This document shows positions 1 through 8,246 of a stretch of DNA of 31,871 nucleotides, piece after piece. Origin of the DNA: Thioalkalivibrio sp. (lineage in GTDB: Bacteria; Pseudomonadota; Gammaproteobacteria; Ectothiorhodospirales; Ectothiorhodospiraceae); NCBI GenBank assembly GCA_003555285.1, contig PWGH01000059.1, positions 1 through 31,871 of the forward strand, given 5' to 3'. How positions within the stretch are numbered: the first letter of the stretch is position 1; every line of letters begins with the position of its first letter. The position numbers and the translations under genes are program-made. The notes below the pieces were generated by a model, which was not told the DNA's origin, made no database searches, and saw nothing but the letters and a program-made list of their open reading frames with translations.

Positions 1-1745
1 CGCGTCTGGCGCACGTCGAACAACGCCGAGGACAACTCGGCCCGGAAGTCCTTGCGCGCCAGAAGGATCAGCTGGCGCGTCGGGGCGCCGGTCGGCGATT
101 CCAGGTACTTGCCGGTCCGTCCGGAGTAATGCAGCACATCCCCGGCGTCGTCGATCACCACAAAGGGCGGAGCGTAGCGCTCCAGCACCCGGGTATCCGC
201 CATTCGCCGCAGTCCTTCCTGCGAGGGCTTGGCATGCGCGGGGGCTGCTGTCATCACGGTGGGCCGGTGGTCCCCGGCCCGATACACCGGGAACGGCACC
301 GCGATCTGGGTGTCGTCATTGCGCTGGAAGATGCGGTGGTGGCTATCCACCACATCGAAGAGTTCCGTGCTGTGGCCGATGTTCTCCGCCGAGCCGAGGA
401 ACAGAAGGCCACCCGGGCGCAGCGCGTAGTGGAACAGCGGAAACACACGGTCTTGCAGGTCGGCGGTCAGGTAGATCAGCAGATTGCGACACGAAATCAG
501 GTCGATGCGCGAAAACGGCGGATCCTTCACCAGACTGTGGGCGGAGAAAACACACAGGGTGCGCAGCTCCTTGATCACCCGGTAGGCCACCATCCCCTCG
601 CGCGTGAAGTAGCGCTCCAACCACTCGGACGGCACCGCCTCCAGCAATGCCGCCGGATAGCGGCCGCTGCGGGCCACACCGAGCGCGGCCGCATCGATGT
701 CGGTGGCGAAGATCTGCACCTCGGGAGGCCGCTCGAGCTGCCGCAAGTGCTCTTGCACCAGAATGGCGATGGAATAGACCTCCTCGCCGGTCGAGCATCC
801 CGGAATCCAGATGCGCACGGGCTCGCCCGATCCCTTTCCTTGCAAGACCTCGGGCAGCTGATCGGCCAGGGCCTGGAACGCATCCAGATCTCGAAAAAAA
901 CTGGTCACGTTGATCAACAGGTCGCGAAACAGTGCGGTCACCTCGTCCGGATCGGTGCGCAGCTGCTGCACATAAGCCTCGAGATCGCTCAGGCGCAGAA
1001 TATTCTGGCGCCGACGCACGCGGCGCAGGAAGGTGGAGGCCTTGTAACCACTGAAATCGTGGCCGCTCTGCTGTTGCACGATGTCGCAAATGGTCTGTTT
1101 GACCTCATGGAGGTCCGGCTGGCGGTGATCGTCCAGATCCTCCGGCGCCACGGTTTTGGCAACCGTCTGCGCCAGTTCGACCAGGCGGGCCGGGATGTCC
1201 TCAACCGGCACGATCATGTCCACCATTCCCGTGGCGATCGCACTGGAGGGCATGCCGCTGTGGCTGGGGCTCGAGTGGTTCATGCCCTGGGCCAGGGTGA
1301 TGCCGCCGTGCTCCTTGATGGCCTTCAGCCCGAGGGCACCATCGGAGCCGCTGCCGGACAGGATGACCCCCACCGCGAGCGGGCCCTGATCGCGCGCCAA
1401 AGCGGAGAACAGGATATCGATGGGATTGCGTTCAGCCGGCTGATCTGGGGTCGGTTCGTACACCTGCAAACACCCCCCTTCGATGGTCAGCACGTTGTTG
1501 GGCGCCAACACATACACATGCCCGGGCTCCACACATTGGCCGTCGGTCGCCGCCTGGACCGTCATCCAGGTTTCCCGCTCGAGGATCTCAGGCAGCATGC
1601 TGCTGCCCTTGCGACTCAGGTGCGTCACCACGATGAAGGCCATTTGCGGCTCGCGCGGCATCGGCCCCAGCAGATCCTTCAGGGGTTGCAACCCCCCGGC
1701 AGATGCCCCGATGGCAACGATCAGCAGGGGCTGGGTTTCAGACAT
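1..1745 (-). CDS. CheB/CheR hybrid signalling protein, 3' end cut by window edge
   Basis: Read on the minus strand this frame stays open for about 581 codons to the window edge. The N-terminus is a CheB methylesterase domain with nucleophile motif GASAGG (Ser15), a conserved His in VVTHLS (His42) and the Asp of SGSGSDGALG (about Asp135), so the catalytic triad looks intact. A CheR methyltransferase follows: HDFSGYKASTFLRR at its start, the SAM loop PGCSTGEEVYSIA near residue 313, then LISCRNLLIYL and LRPGGLLFLGSAENIG. There is no receiver domain before CheB. Family members usually carry PAS and sometimes kinase domains after CheR, probably beyond the edge. I chose ATG 1745 because AGGA lies 8 nt upstream and the domain starts at once. 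In-frame ATGs at 1775, 1784 and 1823 have poorer ribosome sites. No chemoreceptor or cheA gene is nearby, so this is probably a stand-alone signalling hub rather than a flagellar chemotaxis gene. Confidence 0.9.
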   Translation of the reverse strand, partial: MSETQPLLIVAIGASAGGLQPLKDLLGPMPREPQMAFIVVTHLSRKGSSMLPEILERETWMTVQAATDGQCVEPGHVYVLAPNNVLTIEGGCLQVYEPTPDQPAERNPIDILFSALARDQGPLAVGVILSGSGSDGALGLKAIKEHGGITLAQGMNHSSPSHSGMPSSAIATGMVDMIVPVEDIPARLVELAQTVAKTVAPEDLDDHRQPDLHEVKQTICDIVQQQSGHDFSGYKASTFLRRVRRRQNILRLSDLEAYVQQLRTDPDEVTALFRDLLINVTSFFRDLDAFQALADQLPEVLQGKGSGEPVRIWIPGCSTGEEVYSIAILVQEHLRQLERPPEVQIFATDIDAAALGVARSGRYPAALLEAVPSEWLERYFTREGMVAYRVIKELRTLCVFSAHSLVKDPPFSRIDLISCRNLLIYLTADLQDRVFPLFHYALRPGGLLFLGSAENIGHSTELFDVVDSHHRIFQRNDDTQIAVPFPVYRAGDHRPTVMTAAPAHAKPSQEGLRRMADTRVLERYAPPFVVIDDAGDVLHYSGRTGKYLESPTGAPTRQLILLARKDFRAELSSALFDVRQT

Positions 1746-1850
1746 TCCGGGGTTCCTGGATTCCACAAGGGACATCGGCTTCATGACCAAACACAGGGGG
1801 AAGACGGTTCCCGGTGCCGCCATTTGATGAAGGACGCGGTGCCTAAAATT

Positions 1851-1878
1851 AGCATAAACATTTTCTGGTTGTCTTCAA
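1851..1878 (-). promoter_or_regulatory. Candidate sigma-70 promoter for the cheB/cheR gene
   Basis: On the minus strand TTGAAG (1873-1878) is followed after 16 nt by TATGCT (1851-1856), each matching 4 of 6 consensus positions, in a locally AT-rich stretch of an otherwise GC-rich region. It would leave a 5' leader of roughly 100 nt before ATG 1745. The assignment is by eye only. Confidence 0.3.
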
Positions 1879-1902
1879 TCCATCGGGTTTTCGGCATTCC
1901 CT

Positions 1903-2337
1903 TCAGGCGTCGGTTCCCTCCAGGAAACGGGCCAGATCCTTCGGCAGATTGGTCAGTACCTGGTTGAGTTCCCCTTCGGTGACCTGGGCATTCAGCGCTT
2001 TCCAGACCGCGCGCGTGATCGCCTCCGGCGTATTGTGCAGATCCAGCGCATAACGCTCGCGAACGACCTCCAGAAACTCGTCCCGTTTCCATTTTTGCGG
2101 TGTCGCCGGTGGCCGCCACCCCTCGTAGTAGATCCCACGCACCAGCAGCGGAAGCTGCGCCCCCAGATCGGTGGCCTCATCGACGGTCAGCCGATCCCGA
2201 AGCGACATCAGCACGGAACGCAACGCATGGTAGGCATGCTGCCGGTCGGTCAGCTTCAAGTCGTCCTCGATCAACTTCAGGAGTTCCTCGGTGCTCTGCA
2301 GGCTTTTGTTGAAAACAGACATGACCTTATCCGTCAT
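1903..2337 (-). CDS. DUF2267 domain-containing protein
   Basis: A 144-residue soluble, mostly helical protein that looks like one DUF2267 domain over its whole length. It begins MTDKVMSVFNKSLQSTEELL and contains the typical stretches RQHAYHALRSVL, RDRLTVDEATDLGAQLP, LVRGIYYEGW and a C-terminal region starting RDEFLEVV. The biochemical role of DUF2267 is not established; such genes often sit with stress-related genes, which fits this neighbourhood. The start is ATG 2337: GAGGAGG lies 6 nt upstream, whereas the in-frame GTG at 2340 would be only 3 nt from it. It is separated from cheB/cheR by about 157 nt and is read divergently from the erythromycin-esterase-like gene across a long intergenic stretch. 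Confidence 0.82.
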   Translation of the reverse strand: MTDKVMSVFNKSLQSTEELLKLIEDDLKLTDRQHAYHALRSVLMSLRDRLTVDEATDLGAQLPLLVRGIYYEGWRPPATPQKWKRDEFLEVVRERYALDLHNTPEAITRAVWKALNAQVTEGELNQVLTNLPKDLARFLEGTDA

Positions 2338-2340
2338 CAC

Positions 2341-2825
2341 AAACCTCCTCGGTGTGGACTTTCAACGGTGGAATGCCTTAACGGTTGAACACCCAGGGGG
2401 TGGTTCCGTCGTTGCGCATTTCGTCATGGGCATTCTGCAGTCGGCACAAGACACAAACCCGATACAGGCCATGTCTTCGGAAAGCCAGGTACCGGCAACG
2501 GGCAATAGGGATGTCACAACTCCAGGGTCAGGAAATGCCGCTGCGCCTTCATCCGCAAGGACAGCCACCCGGCTAGAGAATCGCTTGGCCCCGTAATGGA
2601 AACATGACCCAATGAGAATAGAATATCATAAAAACAATAAGTTAGATTAGAATACCGGATCGAATACCCGCCAGAAAGGCGGGAAAATACGCCCTTTGTC
2701 GGGCTCGCGCTTCGCCGCACCGGAATCCTGGTTCTCCAAGCCCTGAACTCCAGGAGACGGCCAGCGTCAAATCGATTCAGCAGGGCGAACACGAGGCATC
2801 ATTGATTCCGCTACAGGAGCCTGCG
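2341..2825. other. Divergent intergenic region with AT-rich island and short hairpin
   Basis: I see no convincing gene in these 485 nt. About 2593-2660 is strikingly AT-rich for this window, with two TAGAAT hexamers on the plus strand (2619 and 2648) and TATGAT on the minus strand. No well-spaced -35 partner was found for any of them. Just downstream is a perfect 6-bp hairpin, CCCGCC (2667-2672), loop AGAAA, GGCGGG (2678-2683). It lacks a following T-run on either strand, so it is not a standard terminator. The island probably holds promoters for the two divergent genes. Confidence 0.35.
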
Positions 2826-4157
2826 ATGACCATCTCGGAACATGCCATCCTGCAGCACCTTCGCGAACAGGCCACGCCCCTCCACGGTCATCCGGAGGAT
2901 TTCGATCCCCTGCTGCAACGGCTCGCCGGCAAAACCTTGATCCTGCTCGGCGAGTCCAGTCACGGAACCCATGAATTCTATTCCGGCCGGGCCGAAATCA
3001 CCCAGCGACTGATTCTCGAGCAGGGCCTGGCCGCCGTCGCCGTGGAGGCCGACTGGCCCGCGGCCTATCGGGTCAATCGCTACGTTCGCGGCCTCGGCCG
3101 CGATCGATCCGCCCAAGAAGCGCTGTCCGACTTTCGCCGCTTTCCACTGTGGATGTGGCGCAATGCCGAAACCGTGGCCTTTGTGGAATGGTTGCGTGCG
3201 CACAATCAGGACCGACCGTTCGAGCAGCAGACCGGATTTTATGGCCTGGATCTGTACAGCCTTTATGAATCCATCGCCCAGGTGCTCGCCTACCTGGAAC
3301 CGCGCGATCCCCATGCCGCGGCCGCGGCACGCGAGCGCTACGCCTGTCTGGACCATCTCGAGGATCCCCAGCGCTACGGCTATGCCGCGAGTCTGGGTGA
3401 GCGGCCGGCCTGCGAAGACGAGGCCGCGGCCCAACTCGAGGCCCTGCGCAGCCGGGCGGCCGAGCACCTGCGCCGCAACGGCATCCTGGCCGAGGAAGAA
3501 CACTTCCACGCCCAACAGAATGCCCGCGTGGTGGAGAACGCCGAGCGTTACTACCGCCACATCTTCCTGCATGAGTCCAACACCTGGAATCTGCGGGATG
3601 CCCACATGAGCGACACCCTGAACGCCCTGCAACAGCACCTGTCCCGCTGGACCGGCGACACGGCCCGGGTGGCTGTGTGGGAACACAACACCCACATCGG
3701 CGATGCCCGGGCCACCGATATGCACGCCCGCGGCGACTACAATCTGGGCCAGCGGGTTCGCGAACACCATGGCGAGGCCTGCGCGCTGGTCGGCTTCACG
3801 ACCGCCGAGGGCACCGTGTTCGCCGCATCGCAATGGGACGGCTTGGCCGTGGAAAAGACGATCCGGCCCCCGCTGATCGACAGCTACGAGGCGCTGTTTC
3901 ATCGAACCGGACTGAAGGCCTTTTACCTTCCGCTCGATGACGGGGCCGGCGAAGTCCTGCGCGCGCCACGACTCGAGCGGGCCATCGGCGTGATCTATCG
4001 TCCCGATTCCGAGCGGGCGAGCCACTATTTCCGGTGCCACCTGAGCGATCAGTTCGACGCCGTGCTGCACTACGATCGCAGCCGCGCCGTGGAACCCGTG
4101 GATCCGGTGCCGGAGCGCGACCGTCGCGAACCGGAAACCTGGCCATCGGGATTCTGA
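2826..4157 (+). CDS. Erythromycin esterase family protein
   Basis: A 443-residue protein of the erythromycin esterase (EreA/EreB-like) superfamily. Signature stretches are LLGESSHGTHEFY near residues 41-52 (Glu43 and His46 are the expected active-site pair), VEADWPAAYRVNRYVRG from about residue 73, and WEHNTHIGDARATDM near 285. Members in environmental bacteria are chromosomal hydrolases whose natural substrates are mostly unknown; true macrolide resistance is confined to a few branches, so resistance should not be assumed. ATG 2826 is preferred because AGGAG lies 7 nt before it. An upstream ATG at 2802 lacks a good site. No signal peptide is seen, so it is probably cytoplasmic. The VIT transporter gene follows 66 nt downstream on the same strand and may be co-transcribed. 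Confidence 0.87.
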   Translation: MTISEHAILQHLREQATPLHGHPEDFDPLLQRLAGKTLILLGESSHGTHEFYSGRAEITQRLILEQGLAAVAVEADWPAAYRVNRYVRGLGRDRSAQEALSDFRRFPLWMWRNAETVAFVEWLRAHNQDRPFEQQTGFYGLDLYSLYESIAQVLAYLEPRDPHAAAAARERYACLDHLEDPQRYGYAASLGERPACEDEAAAQLEALRSRAAEHLRRNGILAEEEHFHAQQNARVVENAERYYRHIFLHESNTWNLRDAHMSDTLNALQQHLSRWTGDTARVAVWEHNTHIGDARATDMHARGDYNLGQRVREHHGEACALVGFTTAEGTVFAASQWDGLAVEKTIRPPLIDSYEALFHRTGLKAFYLPLDDGAGEVLRAPRLERAIGVIYRPDSERASHYFRCHLSDQFDAVLHYDRSRAVEPVDPVPERDRREPETWPSGF

Positions 4158-4223
4158 GCGGCCGGCAAGGCCGACCCGCGCTCCGCTCTCCATCCTCCGT
4201 CTTCCCTGCGAAGAGGCGATGCG

Positions 4224-4973
4224 ATGCCGGAACTGGAACACAGTCACGAACCCGACGCGATCCGGCAGCGCCTGGACGACGGACCCCGATCGAGTTACCT
4301 GCCCGATGCGATTCTCGGGGGGATCGACGGCTGCGTCACCACCATCGCCGTGGTCGCGAGCGTGGCCGGCGCCGGGCTCCCGGCGATGATCGCCTTCGTG
4401 TTGGGCATCGCCAGCCTGGTCGCCGATGCCTTCAGCATGGGGGTCAGCAATTATCAGGCAGTGAAGAGCGAGCACGACGCGCGCGCAGGCCTCCGGCGCC
4501 AGGAGGAACGCCACATCGACCAGACCCCGGAAGGCGAACGCGAAGAGGTCCGTGTGATCTTCGAAAACAAGGGTTTCGAAGGCGAGACACTGGAGCGTAT
4601 TGTCGACACCATCACCCAGGATCGCCGGCGCTGGACCGATTTCATGCTCCAGGAAGAACATGGGCTGCCCCTGCAAAGTCCCTCGCCCACCAAGGCCGGA
4701 CTGGCCACCTTTTCCATCTTCATTCTGGTGGGCGCCCTGCCGCTGCTGCCCTTTCTGGTACCCGTGCTCAGCGATGGCGGGCATTTCGTCGCCAGTGCCG
4801 TCATGGCCGGTGTCGCCCTGTTCGGCATCGGCTATGTCAAGGGCATCGTTCTCGAAATGCCGCGTTGGCGCAGCGGGTTGGAAACCTTCCTGATGGGTGG
4901 CGGTGCGGCCGTGGTCGCGTTCCTGTTCGGCTATTTTCTGGAACCGATGCTCGGTGACTTGCGGATGGGCTGA
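4224..4973 (+). CDS. VIT1/CCC1 family iron/manganese transporter
   Basis: A 249-residue integral membrane protein of the vacuolar iron transporter family, expected to move Fe2+ or Mn2+ out of the cytoplasm. Membrane segment 1 contains DAILGGIDGCVTTIAVVASV (about 27-46) and segment 2 contains LVADAFSMGVSNYQAVKSE. A long charged cytoplasmic insert at about 77-150 is rich in Glu (RRQEERHIDQ, GEREEVRVIFENKGFEGE), as in the metal-binding domain of the family. Three more hydrophobic segments complete the usual five. In segment 2 the family often has AAGEY where this protein has GVSNY, which may mark a subfamily. ATG 4224 follows GAGG by 7 nt. It is probably in one transcript with the esterase-like gene; its end faces the DUF2235 gene. 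Confidence 0.87.
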   Translation: MPELEHSHEPDAIRQRLDDGPRSSYLPDAILGGIDGCVTTIAVVASVAGAGLPAMIAFVLGIASLVADAFSMGVSNYQAVKSEHDARAGLRRQEERHIDQTPEGEREEVRVIFENKGFEGETLERIVDTITQDRRRWTDFMLQEEHGLPLQSPSPTKAGLATFSIFILVGALPLLPFLVPVLSDGGHFVASAVMAGVALFGIGYVKGIVLEMPRWRSGLETFLMGGGAAVVAFLFGYFLEPMLGDLRMG

Positions 4974-4980
4974 ACCGATG

Positions 4981-4992
4981 TCCGGATCCGGA
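4981..4992. repeat. 12-bp palindrome between convergent genes
   Basis: TCCGGATCCGGA is a perfect palindrome inside the 35-nt gap between the convergent VIT-type and DUF2235 genes. With no loop and no T-run it is a weak terminator candidate at best. Confidence 0.3.
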
Positions 4993-5008
4993 GCGCTACA
5001 GCAGATCC

Positions 5009-6094
5009 TCAGACCGGGGCCACCACATCGCGCAGCGTCGCGACGTCCTCGGCAATCGCCCCGGGAGTCCCCTTCAGGTGAGGACGCACCGGATTGCGGG
5101 GCGTGTAGTCCTTGCGCGTCTGCAACCGCCGATCCACCGAATCGTCCAGTTTCTCGTTGCCATAGGTCGCGCCGCCAAGAGTCCGGTAGCTCCGGTCTGA
5201 AAAGCGCTGATACATCCCCTTCATGAACAGCGCAAAGGAATCGTGGATCTCGGCACCGTGATGCTGCGGTCCGATCGCCGGTAACTGGTTTCGGTCCAGG
5301 CCCAGTCCACACTCGATCAAGCGCTCCGCCATCCAGTGCAGTGCGAGATCGGCGAGGCGATGGTCTCGATAACCGCCACCCACGTCGGCATGCGCACCGG
5401 GAAACCACACTTGTTCGATACGCTGCTGGGGCTTGCGCCGGGGGTCCCAGACGGTCGCTGGATAACTGCTGCGATGTTCGTCGATGGCCAGCGCATGAAA
5501 GGCGTTTCCGACGATCCCGCTCAATTCGGTGTCGTGAAACTCGTACCGACGGGCGTTGAACCAGCCGAAGGAACGCAGCGGGACGCCCAACGCACCCACG
5601 GTGTCCCACACACCCAGGCAATGGATCGGGATGGACCGCGAGTACGCGGCCCGGAAGGTCTGGGCGCTGGGGCTGTCCGCACCTTCGTCGCGGGTCCGAT
5701 AGAGTTCGTAGGCCTGATGGATCTCGCGGCGCCGATTCACATGCAGCAAGCCCACGTTACGAATCATGCCGACCAGGCTGCGCGCCGAATACGCACCGCG
5801 ACTGAATCCCAAAACGAACACTTGGTCGCCGTCCTCATAAAGATCGATCAGGCGTGCGTAGCCGGCCTTGATATTGGCATCCAGACCCACGCCGAAGGCA
5901 CCGCCGCGGATCCGGTTGTACCAGCGCGTCCCCACCCCGGCGATGTAGTGTTTTTGTTGTTCGGTGTGATCGCTCGTGCGATCGAGCACGGCCTCGAACA
6001 GGGTGTAGACATTGGTATTCACCCCCTGCTCCACGTCTCCGCTCTCGTTCGGCGTGTTCCACGTGCCGTCAAAACTGATCACGATATTCTTCAT
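5009..6094 (-). CDS. DUF2235 alpha/beta-hydrolase-like protein
   Basis: A 361-residue protein matching DUF2235 (uncharacterised alpha/beta hydrolase) from end to end. It opens with the hallmark MKNIVISFDGTWNTP and has the nucleophile elbow GFSRGAYSAR (Ser98). VWDTVGALG lies at 162-170 and FPGAHADVGGGY at 231-242, supplying candidate Asp and His residues. Relatives include Tle-type phospholipase effectors of type VI secretion and stand-alone cytosolic hydrolases. There is no VgrG, PAAR or immunity gene here, so a housekeeping or stress-related lipase role is more likely than an effector role. ATG 6094 follows AGGAGCAGGG. It lies 93 nt downstream of the small lapA-like gene on the same strand. 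Confidence 0.87.
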   Translation of the reverse strand: MKNIVISFDGTWNTPNESGDVEQGVNTNVYTLFEAVLDRTSDHTEQQKHYIAGVGTRWYNRIRGGAFGVGLDANIKAGYARLIDLYEDGDQVFVLGFSRGAYSARSLVGMIRNVGLLHVNRRREIHQAYELYRTRDEGADSPSAQTFRAAYSRSIPIHCLGVWDTVGALGVPLRSFGWFNARRYEFHDTELSGIVGNAFHALAIDEHRSSYPATVWDPRRKPQQRIEQVWFPGAHADVGGGYRDHRLADLALHWMAERLIECGLGLDRNQLPAIGPQHHGAEIHDSFALFMKGMYQRFSDRSYRTLGGATYGNEKLDDSVDRRLQTRKDYTPRNPVRPHLKGTPGAIAEDVATLRDVVAPV

Positions 6095-6187
6095 GCCCTG
6101 CTCCTGCTGAACCGGTGTATGCGCCCCCGACCTGCGGCGAGCCCGACGCGGCGCCGCCGATGGCCGTTGCGGTCTCTGGATCGGACA

Positions 6188-6409
6188 TCACGTCTTTTTT
6201 GCCGCGCCATGCAACCAGGTGCGGAGCAGGGAGACGATAAACCCGCCTGTGAACATGCCCAACACATAGACCAGAAAAATCAACAGGGCCAGCGGCATCG
6301 TCAGACTGACGGCAAAAAAGGAAATGGTGGTCAACCGGAGATTCTGCAGCATGAAGATGACGATGACCGCGGTCAAGACAATGATGAGTGCCATGTAGAC
6401 ATAGCGCAT
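6188..6409 (-). CDS. LapA-type (DUF1049) small membrane protein
   Basis: A 73-residue protein with two transmembrane helices, roughly residues 4-24 and 38-62, joined by LTTISFFAVSLTMP and followed by a short basic tail (HGAAKKT). The pattern of a helix, then QN.R..TISFF, then a second helix ending in GGF matches the LapA/DUF1049 domain, which in enterobacteria is tied to control of lipopolysaccharide assembly with LapB. This copy lacks the C-terminal coiled-coil extension of E. coli LapA, and no lapB gene is next to it. ATG 6409 is chosen because GGAG/AAGG lies just upstream. A longer in-frame reading from 6439 has no better site. Confidence 0.75.
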   Translation of the reverse strand: MRYVYMALIIVLTAVIVIFMLQNLRLTTISFFAVSLTMPLALLIFLVYVLGMFTGGFIVSLLRTWLHGAAKKT

Positions 6410-6472
6410 GAGCCTTCTCCCGGTTTGGTAGACATGCACGGTCCCTGCCCGAATCGACGGTCTCTACTCGAA

Positions 6473-8110
6473 TCAAAGGCGCCGAATCCACTCCCCTACA
6501 CTCGCATCACCCTCGTTCAGACGACGTAGGCGATCGGTCAGTTCCTCCTGCGATCCGAAGCGCTCGGCATCATAGGCATGGATACAGCGCGGGCGTTCCA
6601 CCGGTCCCGGATCGCGCACCGGGCCCTGCGCGTTAGCAACCGAAACCCCCACGATCGAATTGGCGGCCGCCGAAGTCCTGGTGAACGAAACCGGGGAGAC
6701 CTCGGCATTCGGGTCGGCTTGAACCTGCGTCGAAACCGCAGCAAATTCCGGAAGCCGGGGAATCCGCAGGACTTCCAGCGAAAGCCGGTGTTCGGGGACG
6801 CCGGAGGCCCCCGGCGCCGCATCCAGGACCGGTGCGTCGGGGATCGGCAGCAAGCGGTGGCGCAACTCCGCCAGCCGATCGGCAAAGATTTCGGGTTCGG
6901 CGGACAGCCGCTCGACCGCGGCGGGCAGGTCGAACGCCGGTTGTCCGAAACGGTTCCAATACACCGTTTGCAGCTCCTCCAGCCATGCCTGCACGAGCCG
7001 CGGATCGTCGATCGCCTCGAGGATCTGCGGCCACTCCAGTCGGAAAGCCCCGAGACGATTCGTGGCCGAACCCAGGAACCGTGCCGGCGCTGGGGTCGTC
7101 GCGGATTCGGCTGGCCCTGACCGCTGCGTTTCGGCCTTCAACTCGTCCGGGACGGGCTCCGGTCCAGACCCCGGATCAGACCCTGGATCAGACCCCGGAT
7201 CGAGCCGCGATTCCGATCCCGAACCGGGTCCCGTCGCGAGTGCGGGCTGCAGGAAGCGCCGGAACCAGAAGCGACTGAAGGAGCGCCGCGCCGGTTGCGC
7301 ATCCTGCATCCCTTCCAGCGCCTGCGCCAGGCGCTGGAAGGGCCGGCTCGAGGGGTCGTTCTCGGCGAACAAGGACACCGGATGCTGCAGGATGACCGCC
7401 GAACGCAGGCTTTCATCACGCTGGAGGAAGCCGAGGAAATCCACCTCGACCTCCAGGTACTTGCGAACGGCCCCATCGAAACGTTGGAAAATCGCGCGGG
7501 CCTCGTTGAGCCCGGCCACCATGTTCACCACCACGGCGCAGCGCACCGGATGGCGCCGCAGCAGCAGCTTCAGCAACGAGAACGCATCGGTCAGCGACGT
7601 CGGTTCCGGCGTGATCAGCAGCAGCACCTGATGCGCCGCACTGAGAAAATCCAGCGTCGTTTCGCTGATCCCCGCCGCTGTGTCCAGCAGCAGGTAGTCG
7701 AAGTCCCGTTCGATCCGGGCCAGCTCGTGCACCAGGCGGCGCTGCCGACTCGCATCCAGGTCGACGCAGCCCGGGATGCCATTGGCGCCTGGAATCACCT
7801 TCAGCCCGTGCGGCCCCTCAAGCAGGACCTCCTCGATCGGGCAACTGCCGTCCAGCACGTGCTCCAAGCCGCGTGCCGGCTGCAGAACCAACAGAATATT
7901 GATGTTGGCGAGTCCCGTATCGCCATCCAGAATGCACACCCGCCGCCCGGAACGCGCCAGGGTAATCCCGAGATTGACGGCCAAGCTGGACTTGCCGACC
8001 CCACCCTTGCCGCTGGTGATCGCGATGATCCGCGGCAATGGCCCCGGATGCGCTTCGTCTCGGGATGGCGGAACGGCCACTGCGTGGGCGGGTTTTGGAT
8101 CCGCGGTCAC
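6473..8110 (-). CDS. MinD/FlhG-like ParA-family ATPase with long C-terminal extension
   Basis: A 545-residue protein. Residues 27-270 form a MinD/ParA-type ATPase with deviant Walker A SGKGGVGKSS (33-42), CILDGDTGLANINILL as switch region, and YLLLDTAAGISE as Walker B. The closest characterised relatives are FlhG/FleN/YlxH regulators, but this does not look like the flagellar protein: no flagellar genes are nearby. The C-terminal half is unusual, with a Pro/Gly/Ser/Asp linker of 4-residue repeats (DPGS) near 302-318 and then about 200 residues that I do not recognise. The start is GTG 8110 with AGGA 9 nt upstream, overlapping the stop of a 40-codon upstream ORF. It is read divergently from an HDOD-histidine kinase, which suggests a shared signalling role. 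Confidence 0.82.
   Translation of the reverse strand: MTADPKPAHAVAVPPSRDEAHPGPLPRIIAITSGKGGVGKSSLAVNLGITLARSGRRVCILDGDTGLANINILLVLQPARGLEHVLDGSCPIEEVLLEGPHGLKVIPGANGIPGCVDLDASRQRRLVHELARIERDFDYLLLDTAAGISETTLDFLSAAHQVLLLITPEPTSLTDAFSLLKLLLRRHPVRCAVVVNMVAGLNEARAIFQRFDGAVRKYLEVEVDFLGFLQRDESLRSAVILQHPVSLFAENDPSSRPFQRLAQALEGMQDAQPARRSFSRFWFRRFLQPALATGPGSGSESRLDPGSDPGSDPGSGPEPVPDELKAETQRSGPAESATTPAPARFLGSATNRLGAFRLEWPQILEAIDDPRLVQAWLEELQTVYWNRFGQPAFDLPAAVERLSAEPEIFADRLAELRHRLLPIPDAPVLDAAPGASGVPEHRLSLEVLRIPRLPEFAAVSTQVQADPNAEVSPVSFTRTSAAANSIVGVSVANAQGPVRDPGPVERPRCIHAYDAERFGSQEELTDRLRRLNEGDASVGEWIRRL
7165..7200. repeat. Three tandem 12-bp repeats inside the MinD-like gene
   Basis: Units CAGACCCCGGAT, CAGACCCTGGAT and CAGACCCCGGAT follow each other without gaps. 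On the coding (minus) strand they encode the DPGS-type linker between the ATPase domain and the C-terminal region. In-frame 12-bp units could change linker length by slippage. Confidence 0.85.
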
Positions 8111-8229
8111 GGATCGACATCCTGGCCCGCGCGCACCCGCAGCGGGCTGGCCGGTTCATCGCCAGCCGCAGACCGCTTCCTGCGCGCCGGCGACTGGGTT
8201 CGCGTACGAAGCGGTTGCCGTCGATTCAT
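8107..8229 (-). CDS. Possible 40-residue leader ORF overlapping the MinD-like gene
   Basis: On the minus strand ATG 8229 opens a 40-codon frame, MNRRQPLRTRTQSPARRKRS at its start, very rich in Arg. It ends at a TGA that shares GTGA with the GTG start of the MinD-like gene, a classic coupling arrangement. AGGT lies some 10-12 nt upstream, a poor spacing. It could be a real small gene, a coupling leader, or the true N-terminus if a frameshift or sequencing error occurs here. No homologue is recognised. Confidence 0.35.
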   Translation of the reverse strand: MNRRQPLRTRTQSPARRKRSAAGDEPASPLRVRAGQDVDP

Positions 8230-8246
8230 GGCACTGGTTTACCTGA

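Noticed and set aside
129..1967. Long plus-strand open frame of about 610 codons across the left end
   Set aside because: It is antisense to the CheB/CheR frame, which has clear catalytic motifs; the plus-strand translation is Arg/His-rich with no domain, typical of shadow frames in GC-rich DNA.
2514..2792. Minus-strand 92-codon frame in the AT-rich intergenic region
   Set aside because: No ribosome site, no recognisable domain, and its composition changes abruptly across the AT-rich island as expected for non-coding DNA.
2811..5621. Long minus-strand open frame of about 936 codons
   Set aside because: It runs antisense to the esterase-family and VIT genes and crosses into the DUF2235 gene in another frame; no motif supports it.
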